The notes under the pieces: model-generated | Told to the model about the DNA's origin: nothing | The model's database searches: none | What the model saw: the letters and a program-made list of their open reading frames with translations, nothing else | Shown: in pieces, positions 53,889 to 63,538 of the stretch | How the letters are laid out: every line of letters begins with the position of its first letter | Numbering within the stretch: the first letter of the stretch is position 1 | Assembly: GCA_910586965.1 (NCBI GenBank) | Contig: CAJUMF010000001.1 | Coordinates: forward strand, 21,571-85,570 | Origin: an uncultured Dorea sp. | Lineage (GTDB): Bacteria; Bacillota; Clostridia; Lachnospirales; Lachnospiraceae | Reading direction: 5' to 3' | Length of the DNA: 64,000 bases | Made by a program: the position numbers and the translations under genes

Positions 53889-55208
53889 ATGAGTATGAAA
53901 GAAAAATTAATGCAAAAAATCCAAACGAAAGAAATCAGAGTAGGCGTTGTAGGATTAGGGTATGTAGGACTTCCGCTTGCTGTTGAAAAGGCTAAGGCAG
54001 GTTTTAAAACAACAGGTTTTGATGTCCAGGATGAAAAAGTAAAACTTGTTAATGAGGGTCATAATTATATTGGAGATGTGATTGATGATGATTTGAAAGC
54101 GCTTGTAGATAACGGAATGTTATCTGCTACGACAGATTTTAGTTTTATTAGGGATGTAGATTTTATAGCAATCTGTGTTCCTACTCCTTTAGACAAGCAT
54201 CAGCAGCCGGATATCAGTTATGTGAAAAATTCGACAATTGAGATAGCGAAACATCTTACAAAGGATACTATGGTAGTATTAGAATCTACTACTTATCCCG
54301 GAACAACGGAAGAGTTGATTAAACCTCTTCTCGAAGATGGTTCAGGTTTAAAGTGCGGAGAAGATTTTTATCTGGGATTCTCTCCGGAACGTGTAGACCC
54401 AGGCAACGCAGTGTTTAAGACAAAAAATACGCCGAAGGTTGTTGGAGCAATTGGAAAGGATGCGACAGAAGTAATTGCGGCAATGTATCGTGCAGTATTG
54501 GAGGGGGATGTACATGAGGTATCGTCTCCGGCGATTGCTGAGATGGAGAAGATTCTGGAAAACACTTATCGCAACATAAATATTGGACTGATTAATGAAC
54601 TAGCAATTCTATGTAACAAAATGAATATTAATCTATGGGAAGTGGTAGATGCAGCGAAGACGAAACCATATGGCTTTCAAGCATTTTATCCGGGTCCTGG
54701 ATTAGGAGGACATTGCATTCCGCTTGACCCGTATTATCTGTCATGGAAGGCAAGAGAGTATGGATTCCATACTTCTATGATTGAGGCGTCCATGATGATT
54801 AATGACAAAATGCCAGAGTATTGTGTAGAACGAGCTGGGAAGATATTGAACAGGTTTAAGAAATCATTGTATGGTTCAAAAGTTCTTGTGCTTGGGGTTG
54901 CATACAAACAGGACATTGATGATTATAGGGAGAGCCCGGCTCTTAGGGTAATAGAGGAGCTTGAAGAGGAAGGAGCTAATGTAGAATATTTTGATCCGTA
55001 TATTCCGTCATATCGTGAAAACGGAAAAGTAAAAGAAGGCATCCGTGAAATCAATCCTGAGATTATTGCTAGCTATGATATTGTTGTTGTTACAGCAGCC
55101 CATACGAATGTTGATTATAATATGGTGCAGCAAAACGCAAAGGCAATCTTTGATACGAAGAATGTAATGAAAAATATTAAAAACCGGGATAACATTGAGG
55201 TACTGTAA
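53889..55208 (+). CDS. UDP-N-acetylglucosamine 6-dehydrogenase (WbpA-like)
   Basis: A 439-residue nucleotide-sugar dehydrogenase that oxidises C6 of a UDP-HexNAc to the uronic acid with two NAD. NAD-binding motif VGVVGLGYVGLPLAVEKA, then VPTPLDKHQQPD, ESTTYPGTTEE, GFSPERVDPGN, and the active-site Cys in GPGLGGHCIPLDPYY (about residue 278). It groups by pattern with WbpA/WbpO rather than UDP-glucose dehydrogenases. A GAAGGAG site precedes the ATG. The WbpD- and WbpB-like genes follow directly. Confidence 0.92.
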   Translation: MSMKEKLMQKIQTKEIRVGVVGLGYVGLPLAVEKAKAGFKTTGFDVQDEKVKLVNEGHNYIGDVIDDDLKALVDNGMLSATTDFSFIRDVDFIAICVPTPLDKHQQPDISYVKNSTIEIAKHLTKDTMVVLESTTYPGTTEELIKPLLEDGSGLKCGEDFYLGFSPERVDPGNAVFKTKNTPKVVGAIGKDATEVIAAMYRAVLEGDVHEVSSPAIAEMEKILENTYRNINIGLINELAILCNKMNINLWEVVDAAKTKPYGFQAFYPGPGLGGHCIPLDPYYLSWKAREYGFHTSMIEASMMINDKMPEYCVERAGKILNRFKKSLYGSKVLVLGVAYKQDIDDYRESPALRVIEELEEEGANVEYFDPYIPSYRENGKVKEGIREINPEIIASYDIVVVTAAHTNVDYNMVQQNAKAIFDTKNVMKNIKNRDNIEVL

Positions 55209-55771
55209 TGAAAGGTTATTTTGTACATGAAACAAGTGTAATTGATGACAATGTCAAGATAGGAAACGGCACGAAAATCTGGCATTTTTCCCATGTGCAG
55301 TCGGGAGCTGTCATCGGGGAAAACTGTTCTTTTGGACAGAATGTAAATGTCAGCAATAATGTCAAGATTGGCAATGGATGTAAGATACAGAATAACGTCT
55401 CTCTATATGAGGGAGTGGAACTTGAGGATTATGTGTTCTGCGGTCCATCTATGGTGTTTACAAATGATTTGACACCAAGGGCGAAGTACCCGAAGGGAGC
55501 TGCCGGATATAAAAAAACAGTTCTTCATACCGGAGCTACAGTAGGAGCTAATGCGACTGTCGTATGCGGGCATAATCTGGGAAAGTGGTCAATGGCAGCG
55601 GCCGGAGCAGTTGTGACAAAAGATGTTCCGGATTATGCGCTTGTTGCCGGAGTTCCGGCAAAACAGATTGGATGGGTCTGTGAATGCGGCGAGAGATTGA
55701 AGGATGGATTTATATGTGAGACATGTGGACGGAAGTATCATTTAAATAATGAAAGATTAGAAGAGATTTAA
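55208..55771 (+). CDS. WbpD-like left-handed beta-helix N-acetyltransferase
   Basis: A 187-residue hexapeptide-repeat acetyltransferase. Repeats run from VIDDNVKIGNGTKIWHFS through NNVKIGNGCKIQNNV to HTGATVGANATVVCG. WbpD acetylates the C3 amine of UDP-GlcNAc3NA in 2,3-diacetamido-uronic acid synthesis. The C-terminus carries four cysteines (158, 160, 170, 173; CECG and CETCG), probably a zinc ribbon. The start codon shares one base with the wbpA-like stop, so translation is coupled. Confidence 0.9.
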   Translation: MKGYFVHETSVIDDNVKIGNGTKIWHFSHVQSGAVIGENCSFGQNVNVSNNVKIGNGCKIQNNVSLYEGVELEDYVFCGPSMVFTNDLTPRAKYPKGAAGYKKTVLHTGATVGANATVVCGHNLGKWSMAAAGAVVTKDVPDYALVAGVPAKQIGWVCECGERLKDGFICETCGRKYHLNNERLEEI

Positions 55772-55786
55772 AGAGAGGATTTTATC

Positions 55787-56860
55787 ATGAAATATGCATT
55801 AATCGGATGTGGAAGAATTTCTACGAATCATATGAAGGCGGCGGTAAATAATCATTTGGAAATCGTAGGAGTGTGCGATATTTTACCGGAAAAAATGGAA
55901 GAAATTTTGGAAAAGCATGAACTGAAAGAGGACGCGTCCATTCATCGTTATACGGACTATAAGGAACTTCTTGAAAAGGAAATGCCGGATTTGGTCAGCA
56001 TTGCTACGGAAAGCGGAAATCATGCGGAGATTGCATTATATTGTATTGACAAGGGAGTGCATGTCATCATTGAAAAGCCTATGGCTATGAGTATAGATGA
56101 TGCAAATAAAATCATCGAATTGTCGGAAAAGAAGAATGTTAAAGTATCCGCATGCCATCAGAACCGTTTTAATATAGCTGTCCAGGAATTGAGAAGAGCT
56201 ATTGAGAGCGGAAGATTTGGAAAGATTTCACACGGCTCCATTCATGTTCGCTGGAATCGGAATCATGGATATTACGACCAGGCATCATGGCGCGGAACAT
56301 GGGCGGAAGACGGCGGCGCGCTTATGAATCAGTGTATTCATGGAATCGACCTTCTCCGCTGGATGATGGGCGATGAAGTGGAAGAAGTGTATGGTGCGAC
56401 GAGACAGCAGTTTCATGACTATCTAGAGGCTGAGGATGTGGGAATGGCGGTTGTCAAGTTCAAAAATGGCGCAATTGGTACAATTGAAGGTACTACAAAT
56501 GTTTATCCGAAGAATCTGGAGGAAACTCTGTATATTTTCGGCGAGAATGGTACAGTAAAAATCGGTGGAACATCCACAAACAATATAGATGTATGGGATT
56601 TCGCGGACGAGACAGAGGAGGATATTAAGAATAAAGGATTGGAAGAGGCTACAAGCAATGTATATGGCAATGGACATACAAGCTTGTTTGCAGATGTAAT
56701 GGATGCGATTGAAAATGACAGGAAACCGTATGTGGATGCAGTGGCGGGCAGGAATGCATTGGAGATGATCTTGTCTATATATAAGAGCCAGAAGACGGGG
56801 CAGCCGGTCAAATTGCCTTTGGAGAAGTTTGCTAGTACAGACATGGTAAATGAATTTTAA
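55787..56860 (+). CDS. WbpB-like Gfo/Idh/MocA oxidoreductase
   Basis: A 357-residue NAD(P)-dependent oxidoreductase. The Rossmann start is YALIGCGRISTNHMKAA, EKPMAMSIDDANKIIEL carries the family's catalytic Lys, and SWRGTWAEDGGALMNQCIHGIDLLRWM the His-containing active-site helix. WbpB oxidises C3 of UDP-GlcNAcA so that WbpE can aminate it. Order here is wbpA-, wbpD-, wbpB-like, with no WbpE-type gene adjacent; the PglE-like enzyme at 50594 is predicted for C4. Confidence 0.9.
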   Translation: MKYALIGCGRISTNHMKAAVNNHLEIVGVCDILPEKMEEILEKHELKEDASIHRYTDYKELLEKEMPDLVSIATESGNHAEIALYCIDKGVHVIIEKPMAMSIDDANKIIELSEKKNVKVSACHQNRFNIAVQELRRAIESGRFGKISHGSIHVRWNRNHGYYDQASWRGTWAEDGGALMNQCIHGIDLLRWMMGDEVEEVYGATRQQFHDYLEAEDVGMAVVKFKNGAIGTIEGTTNVYPKNLEETLYIFGENGTVKIGGTSTNNIDVWDFADETEEDIKNKGLEEATSNVYGNGHTSLFADVMDAIENDRKPYVDAVAGRNALEMILSIYKSQKTGQPVKLPLEKFASTDMVNEF

Positions 56861-56890
56861 TTCAACAATTGTAGAGGAGTAATGTAGAAA

Positions 56891-58042
56891 ATGAGTCAGA
56901 AGATACGGATATGTCACATTACAAGTGCACATCCTAGTTATGATATGCGGATTTTTCAAAAGGAATGTAGTTCATTAGCTCAGATTAGCGATTTTGATGT
57001 GTATCTTGTTGCTCCGGGAGAGAGTAGGCGAGAAAATAATGTAAAAGTTATTGGAATTGGAAATAATATGAAAGGACGCATACATCGAATCGTAAATATA
57101 TCAAGAAAAGCATATAAAGTGGCGAAAGGATTAAGAGCAGATATTTATCATATACATGATCCGGAATTATTGTTATTTGCAAGAAAATTAAAAACGCCAT
57201 CTAATATTGTTATTTTTGATAGTCATGAGAATTATCCAAAACAAATTACCGAGAAAAAATATCTACCCCTTTTTTTGAGGTCCTTTATTTCATCTCTGTA
57301 TAGGCACTATGAAACATATGTAGTAAAAAAAATAGATGCTACAATTATACCAGGTCTGACATTGGGAAGTAACCCATTTAAAGGCAGGAGCAAAAAAACA
57401 GTTATTATTGACAATTGTCCAATCATGGATGAAAGAAGACAATTTATAAAACGTGAAAAAAAAGAAGGCAATATATTTACAGTGTGTTACACTGGCGGTT
57501 TGAGTGAAGAAAGAGGAATAACAAAGTTAATTGAGGCTTGCTATATGGCAGGAGCCAGATTAATCTTGGCAGGACGTTTTAGTGCAGAGGAATATAAGCA
57601 GGAGATTTTAAATATGAAAGAAGCGTCGTGTTTAGACTATAGAGGATATTGCAGTTATGATGAGGTGACAAAAATATATGAAGAATCAGATGTTGGTGCG
57701 GCTACATTGTTAAAAGTCGGGCAATATGCAACGATGAGCAATTTACCAACCAAGACATACGAATATATGCAGGTGGGGTTGCCGATTATTATGACGGATA
57801 CGGATTATAATGTTCAGCTTATGCAAAAAGAAAATTTTGCATATTTAGTTGACCCAGACGATGTTGGGAAAATGTCTAAGGTGATAAAATCAATATCGGA
57901 AAACTATGATCAGGCAATAGAGAAAACTGAACTGGCATATCAACTAATACAAAAAAAATATAACTGGAATATTGAGAGTAAAAAATTGATTATGCTTTAT
58001 AAAAAGCTTATAAAAAATATACTTGGGAAAAATATAGTTTAG
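56891..58042 (+). CDS. GT4-family glycosyltransferase
   Basis: A 383-residue GT-B fold glycosyltransferase. N-terminal RICHITSAHPSYDMRIFQKEC, middle DIYHIHDPELLLFARKL and DSHENYPKQI, C-terminal CYTGGLSEERGITKLIEA, ARLILAGRF and the donor-binding region TKTYEYMQVGLPIIMTD. It works at the inner membrane face. Strongly AT-rich. A GAGGAG site precedes the ATG. Confidence 0.9.
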   Translation: MSQKIRICHITSAHPSYDMRIFQKECSSLAQISDFDVYLVAPGESRRENNVKVIGIGNNMKGRIHRIVNISRKAYKVAKGLRADIYHIHDPELLLFARKLKTPSNIVIFDSHENYPKQITEKKYLPLFLRSFISSLYRHYETYVVKKIDATIIPGLTLGSNPFKGRSKKTVIIDNCPIMDERRQFIKREKKEGNIFTVCYTGGLSEERGITKLIEACYMAGARLILAGRFSAEEYKQEILNMKEASCLDYRGYCSYDEVTKIYEESDVGAATLLKVGQYATMSNLPTKTYEYMQVGLPIIMTDTDYNVQLMQKENFAYLVDPDDVGKMSKVIKSISENYDQAIEKTELAYQLIQKKYNWNIESKKLIMLYKKLIKNILGKNIV

Positions 58043-58052
58043 GTGAATTACT

Positions 58053-59375
58053 ATGAATTTTGTTTCTCAAAAATATAAAATAATTATAGAAAAACTTTGT
58101 TATCCTTTTTCGTTTCCTGTTGTTCAAGTTGTTTGTTATGTTTTATATAAAATTGTAGTTGATTTAATATATATGCTATATCTTGGGAAAACATCAGATT
58201 ACGGGATAAATATAAATGTGTTGAATGTAATAAGCGGCTATGTAATGGTGTTATTTTTTGCTTTTTGGGTTGTGAGATATTGTACTCAGGTTAGGCCGTC
58301 TTCATTTATTATGATTGTGTTCAACATGATTTATTTTATTCCATTGACCACGTATTGTAGTTGGGGTGTGGGAAGCAGTGCAACATTGTTCTTTGGCGCT
58401 ATATTTTGGCTTGAGTTAACTTTGCTTTGGAATGTAGTACCATCGATTAGGATAAAAAATAAAAAAGTAGAATTTACAAAATTCTTTTTTGTCATTCTTT
58501 TCTTAGTTACAAGTATTTTAACTTTATATGTATCATATCGGTATACGGGGTTTCGGATTGTGACAAGTTTGCAGCATATATATGAAATACGTGCTGAAGC
58601 TGCAACATATGATTTGCCAAGGATACTATCATATTTCCAGCAATTTTCAAGTATTATAATACCGATGTTAATTTTAATGGCGTTTAATAAAAAAAAGTAT
58701 ATATTAGTTTTAATTGGTTTTGTTTTGTTGATTTTTAATTTTTCTTTTGCAGCACAGAAAAGTATTTTATTTATGGGGATTTTATTATTGTTTGGATATA
58801 TTTTCTGGAAGAAAGAGATGATATATTTGATTATTCCAGGAGGTATGGTGCTTGGGATATTAGGTTTGGCAGAAAAAAGATATTTGTTTCATGAATATAT
58901 AATAAGTTATTTGTTTAGAAGACAGGGGTATTTGCTAGTACAATTATCTGATGAATATTATCGTTTTTTCAGAAATAACCCGACAGATATCTTTAGAAGC
59001 ACCTTTTTAGGTAAATTAGGATTTCATAGTCCTTATAATTTGCCAATATCGAAGGTAATTGGTAATAATTATTCCAGTCAGATTATAAACTGCAACAACG
59101 GGTTATTGGCAGATGTTTGGTCACATTTAGGAACAATAGGTATTTTAATAATGCCAATTATCCTTATAATCTGCTTTAGATTCTTTGATTTCGCATGTGA
59201 TACATTAGATGCAAAATATTATGTAGGATTGGCAGTTTATTGTGGTGTGCTTTTTGCAAATACAACATGGAGTACAGTATTATTAACACATGGATTTATA
59301 ATTATGTGTGTTTTGTTTTTTGTATTTCCGGGAAAAGAGGAAAAAAATGAAAAGCTTGGAATATTCAATAAATGA
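58053..59375 (+). CDS. Wzy-like repeat-unit polymerase, locus 2
   Basis: A 440-residue protein with about 11 transmembrane helices of the oligosaccharide repeat-unit polymerase (O-antigen polymerase) type. Its C-terminal part (GFHSPYNLPISKVIGNNYSS then NGLLADVWSHLGTIGILIMP) matches the pattern of the large outer loop and following helix in that family. It would polymerise locus 2 units. The last 29 bases overlap the next gene in another frame. Confidence 0.8.
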   Translation: MNFVSQKYKIIIEKLCYPFSFPVVQVVCYVLYKIVVDLIYMLYLGKTSDYGININVLNVISGYVMVLFFAFWVVRYCTQVRPSSFIMIVFNMIYFIPLTTYCSWGVGSSATLFFGAIFWLELTLLWNVVPSIRIKNKKVEFTKFFFVILFLVTSILTLYVSYRYTGFRIVTSLQHIYEIRAEAATYDLPRILSYFQQFSSIIIPMLILMAFNKKKYILVLIGFVLLIFNFSFAAQKSILFMGILLLFGYIFWKKEMIYLIIPGGMVLGILGLAEKRYLFHEYIISYLFRRQGYLLVQLSDEYYRFFRNNPTDIFRSTFLGKLGFHSPYNLPISKVIGNNYSSQIINCNNGLLADVWSHLGTIGILIMPIILIICFRFFDFACDTLDAKYYVGLAVYCGVLFANTTWSTVLLTHGFIIMCVLFFVFPGKEEKNEKLGIFNK

Positions 59376-60342
59376 CATTAAAAACAATATAAAGATGAAT
59401 AAAAGATATATGGCTTTTATATTTTGTGTATGTTTATTTTTCGGGATTATTATTAGTATTATAGATGGTAAGAATTACGAACAGCCACGTTACGAGCTAG
59501 ATGATACAATTGTGCAGAAAATATGTCTGGATGATTTGGCAAAAGACGAATCGTATTATTATGAGGCAATTAAAGAATTCTCTGGAAAATATAGCGCATT
59601 AAATGCATATGTGATGTATTTAAAACAGGTTGCCCTGTCTAATGATAATTTGGAAAAACTTGAAAGATTCGAAAGTAAAATAGAGGAATATAAGCAATCT
59701 TATACATTACTTAATAAAACATATAGAGAGGAAACTCCTGTTATATGTAAGAAAATGGAAAATGCAAAAAAGTATGTAAAAGGTCATATTACATCTATAC
59801 AAGAACAGATTAGCTTATTAGATAATAGGATTTTGACACTTAAAGAGACTTCTTTTACAGAAAACTTTGTTACTATATCAGAAAATTCGCTTTTAAGTGC
59901 AAAATCGTCTCTTAAAAATGAATTGGCGATATGGGAAAACCAATTAAGAATGCTACAAGATATAAATATATCGGAATTAGAGAAAAAAAATACAGAGATG
60001 GATTTGCTTTTATTAGACAGTTTGGACAAGTTTAATGGTTTGATAGTTGAATTTAATGATTATATCAAAATGATAGAAACAGAAGAAAATTATGATATTG
60101 TTTATAACAAATATTTATTAAAATCTTATCTGGAAGAAGCTGGAATAACCGGACAAATGTCAGAAGAAGATATTATGAATAACCGAAAGAATAATGCAAT
60201 CATATACGCTAAAAGTGTAGCAGGATTAGATATGCCGCAAGAGAGATTTTATACGTATATTACTTTTTTTAGCATATTTGGTATAGCAATTTCTTTTTTA
60301 TACGGTGCGTTTGCAGATGTGAACAGAAGGAAAAATAAATGA
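59347..60342 (+). CDS. Wzz-like two-helix coiled-coil membrane protein, locus 2
   Basis: A 331-residue protein with transmembrane helices at about residues 22-42 and 302-322 flanking a mainly helical, coiled-coil extracellular region (repeated Leu/Glu/Lys heptads from 60 to 250). This is the Wzz/chain-length-regulator layout but there is no kinase domain and the usual proline-rich stretch before helix 2 is weak. Position between a polymerase and a flippase supports a length-control role. ATG 59347 has GAGGAAAA just ahead; the earlier frame from 59308 lies in the polymerase gene. Confidence 0.65.
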   Translation: MKSLEYSINDIKNNIKMNKRYMAFIFCVCLFFGIIISIIDGKNYEQPRYELDDTIVQKICLDDLAKDESYYYEAIKEFSGKYSALNAYVMYLKQVALSNDNLEKLERFESKIEEYKQSYTLLNKTYREETPVICKKMENAKKYVKGHITSIQEQISLLDNRILTLKETSFTENFVTISENSLLSAKSSLKNELAIWENQLRMLQDINISELEKKNTEMDLLLLDSLDKFNGLIVEFNDYIKMIETEENYDIVYNKYLLKSYLEEAGITGQMSEEDIMNNRKNNAIIYAKSVAGLDMPQERFYTYITFFSIFGIAISFLYGAFADVNRRKNK

Positions 60343-61544
60343 AAAAAACAAGGTGGAAAATACTCTTTGACATGTGTTTAAATATAGGTGCATCAGGTGC
60401 ACCTATTGCCGTTTTACAGTTAATAATTTACCCATATTTGGCTAGCCATATTTCTTCTGAAGAATATGGCTTAATGATAACCTTGTATTCGTTGTGGGTT
60501 GTTATATCAAACTCTCTGGGAAATGTACTGAATAATATAAGACTGCTGCGAAGCACAGAGTATGAAGAAGAAGGCTTGAAAGGTGATTTTCCTTTCCTTT
60601 TAAGAAATTTTACAGCAATTAATTTTATCGTGATATTAATAGGAACATTATTTTACATCAAAGAACTTAATGTTGTATATTTGTTTTTTAGTATAATAAT
60701 ATCAGCGTTAATTTTGTTTAAGGCATATTTTGAAGTTGGCTTCAGGATAAAGTTAGATTATGTTTCTATACTAAATAATGGTATATTACAATGTTTAGGA
60801 TTTATGCTTGGTTTGGCTTTTTTTCGTTTTTTTCATGTCTGGCAGTTTGTTTTTTTATTCGGTTTTTTGTTTAATACAATTTTTACGATATTAAAAACGG
60901 GCATGTTGAAAGAGCCTTTTATAAAAACCAAATTGTATAGTAATGTGAGTAAGGATGCCCAGATATATACATTAGCGACATTTAGCGGAAGCTTGATGAC
61001 TTATGCTGACAAAATGGTTTTGTATCCTCTTATGGGCGGACATGTTGTATCTATCTACTACACAGCTACAATACTTGGGAAAATTATAGGTATGATTTCT
61101 GGACCTATTACAGGGGTTATTTTAAGTTATATTTCAAAATGGAGTAATAGTCAGAAAAAGATATTTTCAAAAATATTAATAGTAGGTGTGATACTTGCAG
61201 TTATAGGATATGGAATTACGATGGGAATCAGTTATCCTGTTATTAATCTCTTGTTTCCTCAGTGGAAAGATGAGGTGATGGTATATTTGCCTATTACTAC
61301 GATCGCAATTGCAATTCAGACATTGAATTCGTTTTTAAATCCATTCATATTAAAGTTCTATGATATGAAGTGGCAAATCATCATTGGTATGGTAAGTGTA
61401 GCAGTGTATTTTGTTATGGCATTGGTTTTATGGAATTTTTATGGTATGATTGGTTTTTGCATTGGTACAGTTTTAGGACAATTATCTAAAACTTTGATTA
61501 TGGTTTTCCTGCATTTTGTATGGAGCAATAAGGAATTAAAATAG
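60339..61544 (+). CDS. Wzx-type flippase, locus 2
   Basis: A 401-residue polysaccharide transporter of the MOP/Wzx superfamily with about 12 helices: LQLIIYPYLASHISSEEYGLMITLYSLW at the start, LMTYADKMVLYPLMGGHVVSIYYTATILGK in the middle. It is the second Wzx of the region and differs clearly from the one at 43135. Start overlaps the Wzz-like stop (ATGA). It has very AT-rich codons. Confidence 0.88.
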   Translation: MKKTRWKILFDMCLNIGASGAPIAVLQLIIYPYLASHISSEEYGLMITLYSLWVVISNSLGNVLNNIRLLRSTEYEEEGLKGDFPFLLRNFTAINFIVILIGTLFYIKELNVVYLFFSIIISALILFKAYFEVGFRIKLDYVSILNNGILQCLGFMLGLAFFRFFHVWQFVFLFGFLFNTIFTILKTGMLKEPFIKTKLYSNVSKDAQIYTLATFSGSLMTYADKMVLYPLMGGHVVSIYYTATILGKIIGMISGPITGVILSYISKWSNSQKKIFSKILIVGVILAVIGYGITMGISYPVINLLFPQWKDEVMVYLPITTIAIAIQTLNSFLNPFILKFYDMKWQIIIGMVSVAVYFVMALVLWNFYGMIGFCIGTVLGQLSKTLIMVFLHFVWSNKELK

Positions 61545-61694
61545 TTTTTGAGGAATTTATAACGTCGATTCTGTATGAGAACAGTGATCGGCATGCTACA
61601 AAAACTATTATTATGATTTTATTGTATTTTTTTGATAAGAAGAAAATACAGGCGGATTAATGGCAATGTAATTATTGAAAGGACATTTTGTTTT

Positions 61695-63500
61695 ATGTAT
61701 GATTTTGACAGGAAAAAATCGATATTCAATAATAAAAATTTTCTTTATTTAATATTTGATATAGTTTTAATCAGTATTGGTATTGTGCTGTTAATCCATA
61801 GATCATTGTATGGGATTGATTTTACTGATCAAAGCTGGTATGTAGCAGAACCTTACATTGTTTCAGAAGGAGCCATACCATATGCAAATAACTGGAGTCA
61901 GGCACCGGGCTTTACCATTCCGCTGGCATGGTTTACGAAATTATATACGTTTTTTTCAGGAGGAACTGAGGGGATATTTTTATTTTCCAGAATAGAGTAC
62001 ATTGTTTGGCTGACAGTAATGGTGGGATTGATATGTTTTGCGTTCAATCAAAGCAATGATAAATATAGGATTCCAATTATTATGATACTGCCATTGCTTT
62101 TTATCACGCCAGGCCAGCTTTTTTCAATTAATTACAATACGATAGGGTTAGTGTATCTTTTTCTGGTCAGCGTTATTATTTTTGTTGATTTTAAGGACAC
62201 AAATACAAAAATGCAGTTTATAAGGGGTATTATCAGTGGACTGATAATTGCCCGTGCAATCATAGGAACTCCATATATCATGCTGCCTTGCGTGATGATT
62301 TTTCTTTATCTTCTCAAAGTAAAAGAATGGAAAAAATTGCAGGGATTCATATGCGGCGGGGTTTTAATGGCAATATTAGTAGTGGGATGGTGCTGTTTCA
62401 GGGCAGGAACTTTCGAATTTATAAAAGGTCTACAATACTGGCTGCATGATTGCGGATATTTTAAGATAGAAGGTTCTTCTTCTTTGAATACTAATTTAAT
62501 AGAACTCTTCTCATATTTAAAAATGTTTATTTTATGCATGGTTTGCGCTTATATTGCGAGAAAAGTTTTACGAGCAGATGAAGTATATGAAAAGTTCCTA
62601 TATATGTTGCTGTGCGGTATTTTGATAGCAGGTTGCTTACAATATTTATATACGAATAATTTTAAGACGGTAGTGTATTGGGGATGGTTTGAGCCAATAA
62701 TACTATATTTGTTTTCACCTGATCTTGAGCAAAAGAAAAATATGAAGATATTTAGTTTTATAATTGCATTGTATAGTTCTGTTTTTATTTTTTCATCTTT
62801 TGGCAATATATCAGGATTTGGAAGTAGGGAATATTGGTTGTATATTCCGCTTATACTGTCTTTTATAGTTGTTTTTTCTTGGAATATGGAATTGATTCGA
62901 ACACAAATTATACTTCGATTTGGGATTGTAATTTTGACGTTTCTAATGATTCGGCTTTCTTATAGTTATGTTTATCGTGATGAACCTGTAAATTGTTTGA
63001 CGGAAAAAGTAGAGAGCGGGGTATGGAAAGGGCTGTACACAACAAAAGAGAAGGCCCAGGGAGTAGTTGAACTGGAAGATTGCATTAGAAGAATGACAAA
63101 AAAGGAGGACAATGTACTTTTTCAGGACTGGGTATCTTTTGGATATTTAATGAATAATGGAAAGGCCTGTACGCCTTCAGCATTAGATAGCATGCAATAT
63201 ACTTATAATATAAACGATCCTCAGATTATGTATGATTATTTTAGTATGGCTGGCAAAGTGCCGGATAAGATTATTTACATTGATTTTGGAAGAGATGAAA
63301 TGCTGAGTATAGAAGACAGGACTCAAAAGTTTAATCAATTTGTTGATTATAATTATAATTTGCAAAGCGAGACCGAGTTAAAAATGTTCCGGATTTTATT
63401 ATATAAATTGAAAAGTGAAGAAAAGACAAAGGAAATGTCAAAGGGGTTAATGTTCTGGGGAGATGAAAGGAATGTTTCTGAAGTTAAAAGAAAAAGATGA
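61695..63500 (+). CDS. Large multi-pass membrane protein, GT-C-like
   Basis: A 601-residue protein with about 11 transmembrane helices followed by a C-terminal extracellular domain of about 160 residues. The first extracellular loop carries YGIDFTDQSWYVAEPYIVSE, whose acidic residues resemble the catalytic loop of GT-C enzymes (PMT/ArnT-like) that use polyprenyl-phosphate sugars. A side-chain or decorating glycosyltransferase is possible but not proven. ATG 61695 is chosen; the TTG at 61632 has no ribosome site. The 150 bases before it show no clear promoter. Confidence 0.6.
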   Translation: MYDFDRKKSIFNNKNFLYLIFDIVLISIGIVLLIHRSLYGIDFTDQSWYVAEPYIVSEGAIPYANNWSQAPGFTIPLAWFTKLYTFFSGGTEGIFLFSRIEYIVWLTVMVGLICFAFNQSNDKYRIPIIMILPLLFITPGQLFSINYNTIGLVYLFLVSVIIFVDFKDTNTKMQFIRGIISGLIIARAIIGTPYIMLPCVMIFLYLLKVKEWKKLQGFICGGVLMAILVVGWCCFRAGTFEFIKGLQYWLHDCGYFKIEGSSSLNTNLIELFSYLKMFILCMVCAYIARKVLRADEVYEKFLYMLLCGILIAGCLQYLYTNNFKTVVYWGWFEPIILYLFSPDLEQKKNMKIFSFIIALYSSVFIFSSFGNISGFGSREYWLYIPLILSFIVVFSWNMELIRTQIILRFGIVILTFLMIRLSYSYVYRDEPVNCLTEKVESGVWKGLYTTKEKAQGVVELEDCIRRMTKKEDNVLFQDWVSFGYLMNNGKACTPSALDSMQYTYNINDPQIMYDYFSMAGKVPDKIIYIDFGRDEMLSIEDRTQKFNQFVDYNYNLQSETELKMFRILLYKLKSEEKTKEMSKGLMFWGDERNVSEVKRKR

Positions 63501-63538
63501 GATTTTAATAAAACAATTTAATAAGTTATGAGTCATGC

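Noticed and set aside
52583..61725. Shared TGTATGATTTTGACAG string at about 52,583 and 61,694
   Set aside because: The match is only 16 bases, in unrelated contexts, and could easily arise by chance in AT-rich sequence.
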